Assembly (NCBI RefSeq): GCF_015350975.1
Contig: NZ_JADKRX010000002.1
Span: 222,004 to 286,003, forward strand
DNA from: Curtobacterium sp. VKM Ac-1395
Lineage (GTDB): Bacteria; Actinomycetota; Actinomycetes; Actinomycetales; Microbacteriaceae
Length of the DNA stretch: 64,000 bases
Direction: 5' to 3'
The translations under genes and the position numbers were made by a program. Position 1 is the first letter of the stretch, and each line of letters starts with the position of its first letter. Below the pieces are notes generated by a model. The model was given only the letters and a program-made list of their open reading frames with translations, was not told the origin of the DNA and made no database searches. Positions 16,476 to 25,153 of this stretch are shown one piece after another.

Positions 16476-19400
16476 TCAGTCTGTCACGGGGTGCGGCACC
16501 GACCCGGCGGCGACCGGTTCCGCTGTCCGGGAGACGCCGTCCTCGGGCACGACCCACGGGGCGATCGGGTTGCCGGCCCACCGGGTGCCGCCCGGGACCT
16601 GCTCACCACGCATCACCAGGGACGCCGGGGCCACGGTCGCACCCGCGCCGATGCCGGCCGCCGGCAGGATCACGCTGTGCGGGCCGAGTGTGCCGCCACG
16701 TCCGAGCCGGACCTGGTCGAGCTGCATCACCCGGTCGTGGAACAGGTGCGTCTGCACGACGGTCCCGCGGGCGATCGTCGCGCCGTCGCCGATGCTGACC
16801 AGGTCGGCCTCGGGCAGCCAGTACGTCTCGCACCAGACCCCGCGGCCGATCCGCGCCCCGAGGCTCCGCAGCCAGGCGGCCAGCGCCGGCGTGGCGACGG
16901 CCTGCTCGGCGAACCACGGTCGCGCGACGGTCTCCACGAACGTGTCCTGCACCTCGTTCCGCCAGACGAACGACGACCACAGCGGGTGCTCCCTGGCGGT
17001 GATGCGCCCGACGAACACCCACTTCGCCACCGTCGACACCACCGCGGCCACCGCACCGGCGACGACGAGGACCACCGCCGCGAGGAGCACCGTCCAGCCG
17101 AGCCCGACCGACGACCACAGCGCCAGCAGGGTCCCCCCGACGCCGAGGGCGATCGCGCCGGACACCATCGGGGCGACCAGGCGCAGCAGCTCCCAGCAGC
17201 CGCGAGCCACCCGCAGCCGACGCGGGGGCCGGAAGGTGCGCTCCTCGTCGAAGGTCGTCGCCGCCCGCCGCAGCCGCACCGGGGGCGACCCGAGCCACGA
17301 CGACCCGCGCTTGGCCTTCCTCGGCACGGCGGAGAGCACCGCGACCAGGGCCTCACGCGGCACCGACCGCCCGGCACCCGTCATCCCGCTGTTGCCGAGG
17401 AACGCCCGACGCCCGATCTTCGACCGACCGATGGTCATGCGTCCGCCACCGAGCTCGTACGTGGCGACCATCGTGTCGTCCGCCAGGAACGCCCCCGACG
17501 CGATCTGCGTCAGCGACGGCAGCAGCAGCACCGTGGAGATCTCCGTGTTGCGCCCGACCCGCGCCCCGAGCAGCCGGAGCCACAGCGGCGTCACCAGGCT
17601 GGCGTACAGCGGGAACAGCAGCGTCCTGGCCGCGTCGAGCACCCGCTCGGTGCACCACGCCTGCCAGCCGATGCGGGAGCGCACCGGGTGCCGACCCTCG
17701 TCGAGCCCGATGCCGAGCAGCCGGACCACGGCGACGACGAGCCCCGCGTACACGAGCCCGGCGACCAGGGTGGCGACCGGCACGGACACCAGGGCCCGTG
17801 ACAGCGCACCGCCGAGCGTCGGCGCCCGTCCCACCAGCACGACGACCACGGCCAGCCCGGCCGCGACGCCCAGGACGGGCAGCCCGGCCACGGCGACGGA
17901 CCCGGCCCCGTACGCGACGAGCCAGCGTCGACGGGACGGGGGACGAGCCTCCCGGCCGTGCCGAGCCGACCCGACGCGCTCCGCCGGTGACCCCGCCCAG
18001 CGCGCGCCGGGGACCACGACACCGGTGACTGCGGAACCGGCCTCGACCTCGGCGCCGTCGCCGACCACGGCACCCGGCAGGAGCGTCGACCGGCTGTGCA
18101 CCACGGCGTCCGCACCCACCTGCACCCGACCCAGGCGGAAGACGTCACCGTCGACCCAGTGCCCGGCCAGGTCGACCTCCGGTTCGATCGACGCCTGCTT
18201 GCCGATCGTCAGGAACCCCGTCACCGGGGGCAGCGTGTGCAGGTCCACGTCACGGCCGATCGTCGCGCCGAGCGCCCTGGCGTAGTAGCTGATCCACGGG
18301 GCACCCGCCGTCGACGGGCCGTCCACCGCCTCCGCGATCCGCTCCGCCAACCACACCCGCACGTGCACCGAGCCACCACGGGGGTGGTCACCGGGACGGA
18401 CACCGACGAGCACCAGCCGCACGAGCAGCACCGTCAGCGCCATCTTCCCCACCGGGGTGACGAACACCAGCAGGGCCACCACGAGCGCCGGCACGGGCAG
18501 CACCGGCAGGAACGGCAGCGTCGTCGCGTGCAGGACCCCCGCGACGAGCGCCGTCCACGTCAGCACCCGCAGGCCCCGGAGCAGCTGCACGGGGAGCCCG
18601 AGCAGCGTCATCGCCAGCCCGGTCGCCCGCGGGGTCGGCCGCACGTCCCGCTCCGCCGCGGCCACCGGACCCGACGCGTCCAGGGCGTCCGCGAGCGCCC
18701 CGATCCTCGGGTGGTCGTACACGTCCGCGACCGTCGTCGTCGGGTACCGCTCACGGATCGCCGACACCAGCTGCGCCGCCGTCAGGGACCCCCCGCCGTG
18801 CGCGAAGAAGTCGTCATCAGGGCTCGCGACCGGCACGCCCAGGATCGCCGCCCACCGCTCCGCGATCCACGCCACCGTCGGCGGCAGCGCGGCCCCGCCG
18901 TCCTCGGCAGCCAGCGGCCACGGCAGCGCCGCCCGGTCGACCTTGCCCGACGTCCGCGTCGGCAGCTCGTCCACGACGGCGAGCAGGGGCACGAGCGCCG
19001 CCGGCAGCTCCTCACGCAGCCGCGCGTTCGCCGCCTGGACGTCGACCGAGCCGCCGGCGACCGGGGCCACGTAGCCCACCAGCACCTGGTTCCCCGCCGG
19101 CGTCCGCTGCACCACGGCCGCCCCACCGGCCACCCCGTCGAGCGCCTGCAGCGCCGCGTCGATCTCCCCGAGCTCGATCCGCCGACCCCCGAGCTTGACC
19201 TGGTCGTCCGCACGCCCCTGGAACACCAGCCCCTCGGGGTCGTACCGCACCAGGTCCCCGCTCCGGTAGGCCCGCGCCCACCCGAGCTCCGGGAACGGGG
19301 CGTACTTCACGGCGTCCTTCTCCGGGTCCAGGTACCGCCCCAGCCCCACACCGCCGATGACCAGCTCCCCGACCTCACCCGGCGCGACCCGCTGCCCCGC

Positions 19401-20444
19401 GGCGTCCACGACCGCCAGGTCCCACCCGTCGAGCGGCAACCCGATCCGCACCGGGGCACTGCCGTCGAGGAGGGCCCCGCACGCCACCACCGTCGCCTCC
19501 GTCGGCCCGTAGGTGTTCCAGACCTCCCGGTCCCGACTCGCGATCCGCGCCGCGAGCTCCGGCGGGCACGCCTCGCCCCCGAAGACCACCAACCGCACCT
19601 GCTCCAGCGCGTCGTCCGGCCACAGCGCCGCCAGCGTCGGGACCGTCGAGACCACCGTGATCCCGCGCACGATCAACCACGGACCCAGGTCGACGCCCGT
19701 CCGCACCAGCGACCGGGGCGCCGGCACCAGACACGCACCGTGCCCCCACGCCAGCCACATCTCCTCGCACGACGCGTCGAACGCGACGCTCAACCCCGCC
19801 AGCACCCGGTCACCGGGACCGATCGGCGCCCCCTGCAGGAACATCCGCGCCTCGGCGTCCACGAACGCCGCCGCCGACCGATGCGTCACCGCGACGCCCT
19901 TCGGCACCCCGGTGGACCCGGACGTGAAGATCACCCACGCGTCGTCGTCCTGCGTCGGGAGGTCGGCGCTCGCCGCGGGGTCGACGACCGGCGACGGCGG
20001 AGCGTCCGCGTCGGCGGTGTCGGCGTCGGCTTCCGTGTCGGCGGCGGGCCGCAGCACGCCGCCGGCGCCGATCACGCCCACGACCGCGGCTTCGCCGAAC
20101 ACCAGCGTCGCCCGCTCCTCGGGGTCGTCGGCGTCCACGGGGACGTACGCCGCACCCGCCGCCAGCACCGCGAGGACCGACAGGTACAGGTCACGGCCAC
20201 CGGACGGGATGCGGACGCCGACGCGGTCGCCCCGACGGACGCCGCGGCGGGCGAGGTCGTCGGCCCGCCGGTGCACCTCGGCGAGCAGCGAGCGGTAGTC
20301 CAGGGCACCGTCCGGGTCCTCGAGCGCGAGCGCGTCGGGGTGCATCGCGGCGGTGGCGGTGAGGACGTCGAGGAGCGTCCGGGCCGGGGGAGCAGCGTCC
20401 CCGCGGGCCAGTTCCGACTGCGGGTTCCCGGTGGCGGTGGTCAT
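16476..20444 (-). CDS. Pls/PosA-type single-module NRPS (poly-amino-acid synthetase-like)
   Basis: 1322 residues with the architecture of Pls, the epsilon-poly-L-lysine synthetase. An adenylation domain (about 25-520) has VIFTSGSTGVPKG near 172, NTYGPTEATV, YRSGDLVRYD and TSGKVDR. A carrier domain follows with its pantetheine serine at S553 (FFAHGGGS). The rest has paired membrane helices alternating with three soluble domains rich in hexapeptide (left-handed beta-helix) turns. It has no ordinary condensation or thioesterase domain. Pocket residues aligned by hand to GrsA read D-A-E-S-V-G-T-V-V-K, close to lysine-type codes. Start ATG 20444 follows GAAGAGGA. Upstream is an oxidoreductase gene 44 bp away; downstream is the M1 peptidase. 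Product inferred, not shown. Confidence 0.88.
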   Translation of the reverse strand: MTTATGNPQSELARGDAAPPARTLLDVLTATAAMHPDALALEDPDGALDYRSLLAEVHRRADDLARRGVRRGDRVGVRIPSGGRDLYLSVLAVLAAGAAYVPVDADDPEERATLVFGEAAVVGVIGAGGVLRPAADTEADADTADADAPPSPVVDPAASADLPTQDDDAWVIFTSGSTGVPKGVAVTHRSAAAFVDAEARMFLQGAPIGPGDRVLAGLSVAFDASCEEMWLAWGHGACLVPAPRSLVRTGVDLGPWLIVRGITVVSTVPTLAALWPDDALEQVRLVVFGGEACPPELAARIASRDREVWNTYGPTEATVVACGALLDGSAPVRIGLPLDGWDLAVVDAAGQRVAPGEVGELVIGGVGLGRYLDPEKDAVKYAPFPELGWARAYRSGDLVRYDPEGLVFQGRADDQVKLGGRRIELGEIDAALQALDGVAGGAAVVQRTPAGNQVLVGYVAPVAGGSVDVQAANARLREELPAALVPLLAVVDELPTRTSGKVDRAALPWPLAAEDGGAALPPTVAWIAERWAAILGVPVASPDDDFFAHGGGSLTAAQLVSAIRERYPTTTVADVYDHPRIGALADALDASGPVAAAERDVRPTPRATGLAMTLLGLPVQLLRGLRVLTWTALVAGVLHATTLPFLPVLPVPALVVALLVFVTPVGKMALTVLLVRLVLVGVRPGDHPRGGSVHVRVWLAERIAEAVDGPSTAGAPWISYYARALGATIGRDVDLHTLPPVTGFLTIGKQASIEPEVDLAGHWVDGDVFRLGRVQVGADAVVHSRSTLLPGAVVGDGAEVEAGSAVTGVVVPGARWAGSPAERVGSARHGREARPPSRRRWLVAYGAGSVAVAGLPVLGVAAGLAVVVVLVGRAPTLGGALSRALVSVPVATLVAGLVYAGLVVAVVRLLGIGLDEGRHPVRSRIGWQAWCTERVLDAARTLLFPLYASLVTPLWLRLLGARVGRNTEISTVLLLPSLTQIASGAFLADDTMVATYELGGGRMTIGRSKIGRRAFLGNSGMTGAGRSVPREALVAVLSAVPRKAKRGSSWLGSPPVRLRRAATTFDEERTFRPPRRLRVARGCWELLRLVAPMVSGAIALGVGGTLLALWSSVGLGWTVLLAAVVLVVAGAVAAVVSTVAKWVFVGRITAREHPLWSSFVWRNEVQDTFVETVARPWFAEQAVATPALAAWLRSLGARIGRGVWCETYWLPEADLVSIGDGATIARGTVVQTHLFHDRVMQLDQVRLGRGGTLGPHSVILPAAGIGAGATVAPASLVMRGEQVPGGTRWAGNPIAPWVVPEDGVSRTAEPVAAGSVPHPVTD

Positions 20445-20488
20445 CGAGTCCTCTTCCCGGTCGCGTGCAGGACGACCGGCCCGTGATC

Positions 20489-21535
20489 CTAGAGGGCCGA
20501 GGTGTCCTGCTCGGGAACAGCGGTGTCGAGCGCCGCGCGTGCCGCGTCGAGCGAGGCGGCGATCCCGATCGACACGTCGAGGTCGTGCACGGGGGACTCC
20601 GTGCGCCCCTCCGCGACGTACTGGGCGAGCGCCGCCGCCTGCCAGACGAGTCCCTGTCGGCCCTGCAGCCCGGTCGGCTCCTGCCAGTGCTCGGCGTCCG
20701 CCCCGTGGTGCAGCGCGAACGAGGCCGGGAACACGAAGTGGTCGGTGTACCGGATCGTCGCGGTGCTGCCGGCGATGGTGGCCAGGCCGGGGGTCCACGC
20801 CGTCATCGACGTGGTCGCGACGGCCTGCGCGCCGCCGGTGGCCGTCGACACGGTGACGGACTGGAGGTCCACCCCGCCGTCCGAGACCGCTCCCGTCGTG
20901 CGGCTGGTCACCGGGGCGCCGACGGCGAACCGGGCGAACCAGTGCGCGTAGACGCCGGCGTCGAGCAGCGCGCCGCCGCCCTGCGCCGGGTCGAACATCC
21001 GGTCGGTGGGGTCGGGGTCGTGCGGCCAGCCGACGTCGACGGACGCCAGGTGGACGGTCCCGAGGGCGCCGTCGGCGAGGAGCCGCGCGATGACCGTGGT
21101 GCCGGGCAGGTAGCGGGTCCACATGGCCTCCATCGCGAGGACGCCGGCGGCCCGGGCGGCGGCGGCGAGGGCCCTGGTGTCGGCCTCGGAGGTGGTCATC
21201 GGCTTCTCGACGAGGACGTGCTTGCCGGCGGCGATCGCGAGCAGGGCGTGCTCGAGGTGCTGCGGGTGCGGTGAGGCGACGTAGACGACCTGCACGGCGG
21301 GGTCGGCGACGAGGGCCTCGTACGAGGCGTGCGCGGTGTCGATGCCGTGGCGTGCGGCGAAGGCTGCTGCCCGGTCGGCGGAGCGCGAGCCGACCGCGAC
21401 GACGCGCTGGTCGGAGTTGGCGTGCAGGGTGCTCGTGAAGTCGTCGGCGATCTGCCCGGGCCCGATGACGCCCCACCGGAGCATCGTCCCGCCGCGCAGC
21501 GCCGCCACTTCCGGCTGAGGAAAGAGGAACGTCAT
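20489..21535 (-). CDS. Gfo/Idh/MocA family NAD(P)-dependent oxidoreductase
   Basis: 348 residues. N-terminal Rossmann fold with LRWGVIGPGQIADDF (about 19-33), then the family catalytic block HVLVEKPMT containing the lysine of the EKP motif, and GGGALLDAGVYAHW in the C-terminal domain. These enzymes oxidise or reduce sugars, inositols or related alcohols; the substrate cannot be read here. I keep the ATG at 21535 because the preceding LRGG segment is typical of related actinobacterial proteins; ATG 21484 would begin at the Rossmann strand. It lies 44 bp before the Pls-like gene in the same direction and may be co-transcribed. Confidence 0.9.
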   Translation of the reverse strand: MTFLFPQPEVAALRGGTMLRWGVIGPGQIADDFTSTLHANSDQRVVAVGSRSADRAAAFAARHGIDTAHASYEALVADPAVQVVYVASPHPQHLEHALLAIAAGKHVLVEKPMTTSEADTRALAAAARAAGVLAMEAMWTRYLPGTTVIARLLADGALGTVHLASVDVGWPHDPDPTDRMFDPAQGGGALLDAGVYAHWFARFAVGAPVTSRTTGAVSDGGVDLQSVTVSTATGGAQAVATTSMTAWTPGLATIAGSTATIRYTDHFVFPASFALHHGADAEHWQEPTGLQGRQGLVWQAAALAQYVAEGRTESPVHDLDVSIGIAASLDAARAALDTAVPEQDTSAL

Positions 21536-21672
21536 CCGCCGACGCTACCGTCCCGGCATGACGGAACGCTCGTCGAAGACGGCACCTCGGGGGATCAGTC
21601 GCGGCCTGCCGCGACATCGATCGCGGCCGACTGAGCAAAGCGAAGACGCCCGCCTGATCGGGAATGTCACTG

Positions 21673-21744
21673 TGCCCCCAGGAGGATTCGAACCTCCGCC
21701 CCTGCCTCCGGAGGGCAGTGCTCTATCCCCTGAGCTATGGGGGC
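21673..21744 (-). tRNA. tRNA-Arg (anticodon CCG)
   Basis: A full cloverleaf reads off the minus strand: acceptor GCCCCCA/TGGGGGC, D-stem GCTC/GAGC, anticodon stem CTGCC/GGCAG with loop CTCCGGA (anticodon CCG), T-stem GGAGG/CCTCC with loop TTCGAAT, and discriminator A. Length 72. CCA is not encoded (the gene is followed by CA-GT). Confidence 0.95.
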
Positions 21745-21845
21745 CCTGGGTGACAACAACCGTAGCAGGTCCGAGCGGGCGGCCTGCACCGCTGGCCGGG
21801 TGCGCGGTGCCCGGGCCGACGGAGGTCGGTTCCCGTCGAGCACGT

Positions 21846-21893
21846 TGACGGATCTGGTCAGCGATCGTCGGGGATCGGGAACCAGATCCGTCA
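21846..21893. repeat. Inverted repeat between the tRNA and the lipoprotein gene
   Basis: TGACGGATCTGGT (21846-21858) is mirrored exactly by ACCAGATCCGTCA (21881-21893), with an inner CGATC/GATCG pairing in the 22-nt loop. It lies about 70 bp beyond the stop of the minus-strand lipoprotein gene and 100 bp before the tRNA, so it may terminate that transcript. The remaining sequence of this 217-bp gap shows nothing else clear. Confidence 0.7.
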
Positions 21894-21961
21894 TCTCCGA
21901 GAACGGGAACGGGCGACCCGTCCGGCAAGAGGGAGCCAGCCCGCCGGAGAGATGGCAGGTG

Positions 21962-22567
21962 TCAGCCCGCGGGGGTCGCGCTGGAGCTCGGGGACGCGGA
22001 CGACGTCGGCGCGACTGCCCGGCGTGCGGCGTCGAGCACGGGCTGGGCGGACCCGGGTTCGGTGAACAGGGACGAGGACGTGGTGATCCAGTACGGGTCC
22101 GGGAAGGCATCGGCACGTCCGACGCCGTCCCGCAGCGCGAAGTACCCCTCCACCGTGTAGGTCGGCACCGAGCCGCCGCGCTCGAACAGGGCGTCCTTGA
22201 GTGTGGTGAGCGACTTCTCGGGCAGGTGGGCGACGGCGAGCGTGACGGTGACGGAGCGGTCCCCGACCTGCCGGAACACGCACACCCGACCGCGTTGCCG
22301 GGCGATGGTCGCGGCGGCGGACCGTGCTGCCGGTTCGGCGTCGGTGTCGAGCTCGAAGCGCTTGCCGTAGACCGCCAGGGCGGACTCGGGGAGCAGTTCT
22401 GCACAGCGCTGCGTGACGGGCGTGCCAATCGTGCCGGTGGTCGACGTCGCGCCGGGCGACCGCGTGGGGGAGTCGCTGCCGCCACCGGTGCAGGCGGCGA
22501 GCACCAGGGCGGCCGGGACGGCGAGTGCGGCGACGACGATGGCCCGTGCGGATCGGCGGGAGGTCAT
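21962..22567 (-). CDS. Uncharacterised secreted lipoprotein
   Basis: 201 residues. A signal peptide with lipobox VLAAC (about 25-29) is followed by a Gly/Ser/Thr-rich linker and a small globular domain with two cysteines (one in QRCAEL, one in RVCVF) that could form a disulfide. The C-terminus is Ser/Ala/Pro-rich. I do not recognise the domain. ATG 22567 was chosen by the signal peptide; ATG 22585 is an alternative. No clear ribosome-binding site is seen. It diverges from argS with 41 bp between starts. Confidence 0.72.
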   Translation of the reverse strand: MTSRRSARAIVVAALAVPAALVLAACTGGGSDSPTRSPGATSTTGTIGTPVTQRCAELLPESALAVYGKRFELDTDAEPAARSAAATIARQRGRVCVFRQVGDRSVTVTLAVAHLPEKSLTTLKDALFERGGSVPTYTVEGYFALRDGVGRADAFPDPYWITTSSSLFTEPGSAQPVLDAARRAVAPTSSASPSSSATPAG

Positions 22568-22594
22568 GCGGCCATGATGCTGCATGCCGCCCGG

Positions 22595-22600
22595 TAGACT
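22595..22600 (+). promoter_or_regulatory. Candidate -10 box for argS
   Basis: TAGACT ends 8 nt before the argS GTG, and no ribosome-binding site precedes that codon, consistent with a leaderless transcript. The same hexamer precedes the kinase gene at 47956. Confidence 0.45.
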
Positions 22601-22608
22601 CGTCTGCC

Positions 22609-24273
22609 GTGACTCCTGCTGAACTCTCCGCCGCGTACCTGTCGATCCTGACCGGGATCGTCGAGCGACGAGGGGCCGCGGACACCGTGACCGTCGAGCA
22701 GTCGCACGTCGCCCTGGAGCGCCCGAAGAACCGCGCCCACGGTGACTGGGCGTCGAACGCGGCCATGCAGCTCGCAAAGCGCCTCGATACCAACCCGCGC
22801 GAGCTCGCGACGGAGATCGCCGGCGAGCTGAACGAGCTCGACGGCGTGGACTCCGTCGACATCGCCGGCCCGGGCTTCATCAACATCACGCTCGAGGCCG
22901 CCGCCGCCGGCGAGGTCGCCCGCACCATCGTCGAGTCCGGCGAGGCCTTCGGGCGCGGCGACCTGTACGACGGCGTGCGCATCGACCTCGAGTTCGTGTC
23001 CGCCAACCCCACGGGACCGATCCACATGGGCGGCGTCCGCTGGGCAGCGGTCGGCGACAGCCTGGCCCGCGTGTTCCAGGCGCAGGGCGGTCTCGTCACC
23101 CGCGAGTACTACTTCAACGACCACGGCAGCCAGATCGACCGCTTCGCCCGGTCGCTCGTCGCCTCGGCGCTCGGCGAGCCCACGCCCGAGGACGGCTACG
23201 GCGGCGCGTACATCCCGGAGATCGCGGCCCGCGTGCTCGCGACCTTCGACGGCGACGTGCGCGACCTGCCGCGGGACGAGGCCCAGGAGCTGTTCCGTCG
23301 CGAGGGCGTCGAGTTCATGTTCGCGGACATCAAGCAGTCGCTGCACGAGTTCGGCGTCGACTTCGACGTCTACTTCCACGAGAACGCGCTGCACGAGTCC
23401 AAGGCCGTCGAGCGCGCCATCGAACGGCTCCGTGAGAACGGCCACATGTACGAGGCCGAGGGCGCCGAGTGGCTCCGCACGACCGACTTCGGCGACGACC
23501 GCGACCGCGTCGTCATCAAGTCCGACGGGGAGCCCGCCTACATCGCTGGCGACCTGGCCTACTACCTCGACAAGCGCGAGCGCGGGTTCGAACGCAACCT
23601 GATCATGCTCGGCGCCGACCACCACGGCTACGTCGGCCGGATGATGGCGATGTGCGCCGCCTTCGGTGACGAGCCGGGCACGAACCTCGAGATCCTCATC
23701 GGCCAGATGGTCAACCTGCTCAAGGACGGTGAGCCGATGCGCATGTCCAAGCGCAACGGCACGATCGTGACGATGGAGGACCTCGTGGACGCGGTCGGGG
23801 TCGACGCCGGCCGCTACGCCCTCGTCCGGTTCGCCAGCGACACCGCGATCGACATCGACCTCGACCTGCTGACCAAGCGCACGAACGACAACCCCGTGTT
23901 CTACGTGCAGTACGCCCACGCGCGCACGCAGTCCGTCGCGCGGAACGCCGCCGCCTCCGGGGTCGACCGCTCCGTGTTCGACGCCTCGCTGCTCACCCAC
24001 GAGGCCGAGAGCGCACTCCTCGGCGCGCTGGCGGAGTACCCGAGCGTCGTCCGCCGTGCCGCCGAGCTGCGCGAGCCGCACCGGATCGCACGGTTCATCG
24101 AGCAGCTCGCGGGGCTCTACCACCGCTGGTACGACGCCTGCCGCGTCACGCCCCTCGGTGACGAGCCCGTGACGGACCTGCACCGCACGCGCCTCTGGCT
24201 CAACGACGCGACCGGGCAGGTCGTGCGCAACGGCCTCGGACTCCTCGGGGTGAGCGCGCCCGAGCGCATGTAG
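22609..24273 (+). CDS. argS: Arginyl-tRNA synthetase
   Basis: 554 residues. Charges tRNA-Arg with arginine using ATP; class Ia. An N-terminal Arg_tRNA_synt_N domain precedes the HIGH-equivalent [19 protein letters not shown], the form usual in actinobacteria. The KMSK-equivalent [12 protein letters not shown] lies near residue 380, and a C-terminal DALR anticodon-binding helical bundle ends the protein. GTG start at 22609, supported by the family N-terminus; no ribosome-binding site. First gene of the block that continues into lysA and the threonine genes; a tRNA-Arg gene lies 0.9 kb away. Confidence 0.96.
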   Translation: MTPAELSAAYLSILTGIVERRGAADTVTVEQSHVALERPKNRAHGDWASNAAMQLAKRLDTNPRELATEIAGELNELDGVDSVDIAGPGFINITLEAAAAGEVARTIVESGEAFGRGDLYDGVRIDLEFVSANPTGPIHMGGVRWAAVGDSLARVFQAQGGLVTREYYFNDHGSQIDRFARSLVASALGEPTPEDGYGGAYIPEIAARVLATFDGDVRDLPRDEAQELFRREGVEFMFADIKQSLHEFGVDFDVYFHENALHESKAVERAIERLRENGHMYEAEGAEWLRTTDFGDDRDRVVIKSDGEPAYIAGDLAYYLDKRERGFERNLIMLGADHHGYVGRMMAMCAAFGDEPGTNLEILIGQMVNLLKDGEPMRMSKRNGTIVTMEDLVDAVGVDAGRYALVRFASDTAIDIDLDLLTKRTNDNPVFYVQYAHARTQSVARNAAASGVDRSVFDASLLTHEAESALLGALAEYPSVVRRAAELREPHRIARFIEQLAGLYHRWYDACRVTPLGDEPVTDLHRTRLWLNDATGQVVRNGLGLLGVSAPERM

Positions 24274-24324
24274 CGCGCCGGTCCTCCCGGCTGTCTGACG
24301 GTGGGCCCTGGCAGGGTGGGACGT

Positions 24325-25086
24325 ATGTCCGCAACCACCCCCGCCCCGAAACAGCGCCACCGCGGCCGCACCACGGCGATCGTCCTGGTCAGCGTCCTGG
24401 TGGTGCTCGCCGTGCTCGTGGTGGTCGCCGAGTTCGTCCTGCGCGGCGTCGTCGACCGGCAGGTCGCCCAGCAGGTCGAGCAGTCGCTGCCGGACGGCAC
24501 CACGGGCTCGGTCGACGCGCACGCGAAGGGCGTCATCATCCCGCAGCTCCTCGGCGGGTCCCTCGACGACGTCGACATCCACTCGAAGCGGATCACCGTC
24601 GACGGCATCCCGCTGGCGGCCGACGTCACGGTGCACGACGTCCCGCTCGACGGCGCCGGTGCGGTGCACGACGTCGACGGCACGGTCACCCTGGCCTCGT
24701 CGAGCATCAAGGACCTGGCGAAGTACAGCCCGCTGTTCGACCGGATGTCCCTGGTGGACGGCGGCGTGCAGCTCTCCGGCACGACCGCGGTGCTCGGCTA
24801 CCAGATCTCGTACCTGGCACGCGGGTCGGTCGTCGCGCAGGACGACGGCCGCGGCATCACGATCACCCCGAAGACCGTGCGGATCACGAACTCGTCGCTT
24901 GACCTCGACGTCGGCGCGATCCCCGGCGTCACGAACACCCCGGTCCCGGTCTGCACGGCGCGGTTCCTGCCCCAGGACCTCCGCGTGCGGTCGCTCGACG
25001 TCACGAAGCAGCAGGCGACGGTGCGGATCGTCGCCGACGAGCTCCCGCTGAGCGAGCGCGGCCTGCAGACCACCGGACGCTGCTGA
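24325..25086 (+). CDS. LmeA-like (DUF2993) membrane-anchored lipid-binding protein
   Basis: 253 residues: a charged N-terminus, one membrane helix (about 20-44, AIVLVSVLVVLAVLVVVAEF), then an extracytoplasmic DUF2993 domain with the family-like start FVLRGVVDRQVAQQVEQSL. LmeA of mycobacteria, a DUF2993 protein, binds phospholipid and affects lipoglycan (LAM/LM) maturation; that function is inferred here only from family. Two cysteines, in VCTARF and at the last residue, may pair. ATG 24325 follows AGGGTGGGA. Between argS and lysA, same direction. Confidence 0.8.
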   Translation: MSATTPAPKQRHRGRTTAIVLVSVLVVLAVLVVVAEFVLRGVVDRQVAQQVEQSLPDGTTGSVDAHAKGVIIPQLLGGSLDDVDIHSKRITVDGIPLAADVTVHDVPLDGAGAVHDVDGTVTLASSSIKDLAKYSPLFDRMSLVDGGVQLSGTTAVLGYQISYLARGSVVAQDDGRGITITPKTVRITNSSLDLDVGAIPGVTNTPVPVCTARFLPQDLRVRSLDVTKQQATVRIVADELPLSERGLQTTGRC

Positions 25087-25140
25087 CGCGGGTTCTGCAC
25101 AGGTCGCGTCACACGAGCCGGGAGGCCCGGTGCGGCTCGG

Positions 25141-25146
25141 TAGGAT
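25141..25146 (+). promoter_or_regulatory. Candidate -10 box for lysA
   Basis: TAGGAT ends 7 nt before the lysA GTG, again without a ribosome-binding site, suggesting a leaderless message. Judged by eye. Confidence 0.4.
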
Positions 25147-25153
25147 CGGTCGC

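Noticed and set aside
16476..21638. A 1720-residue protein extending the Pls-like synthetase upstream
   Set aside because: The extra N-terminal part is an out-of-frame reading of the oxidoreductase gene; ATG 20444 with GAAGAGGA fits the adenylation domain start.
21673..21744. tRNA-Arg as the edge of a genomic island
   Set aside because: No integrase, no direct repeat of the tRNA 3' end within the window, and both flanks look like core genes.
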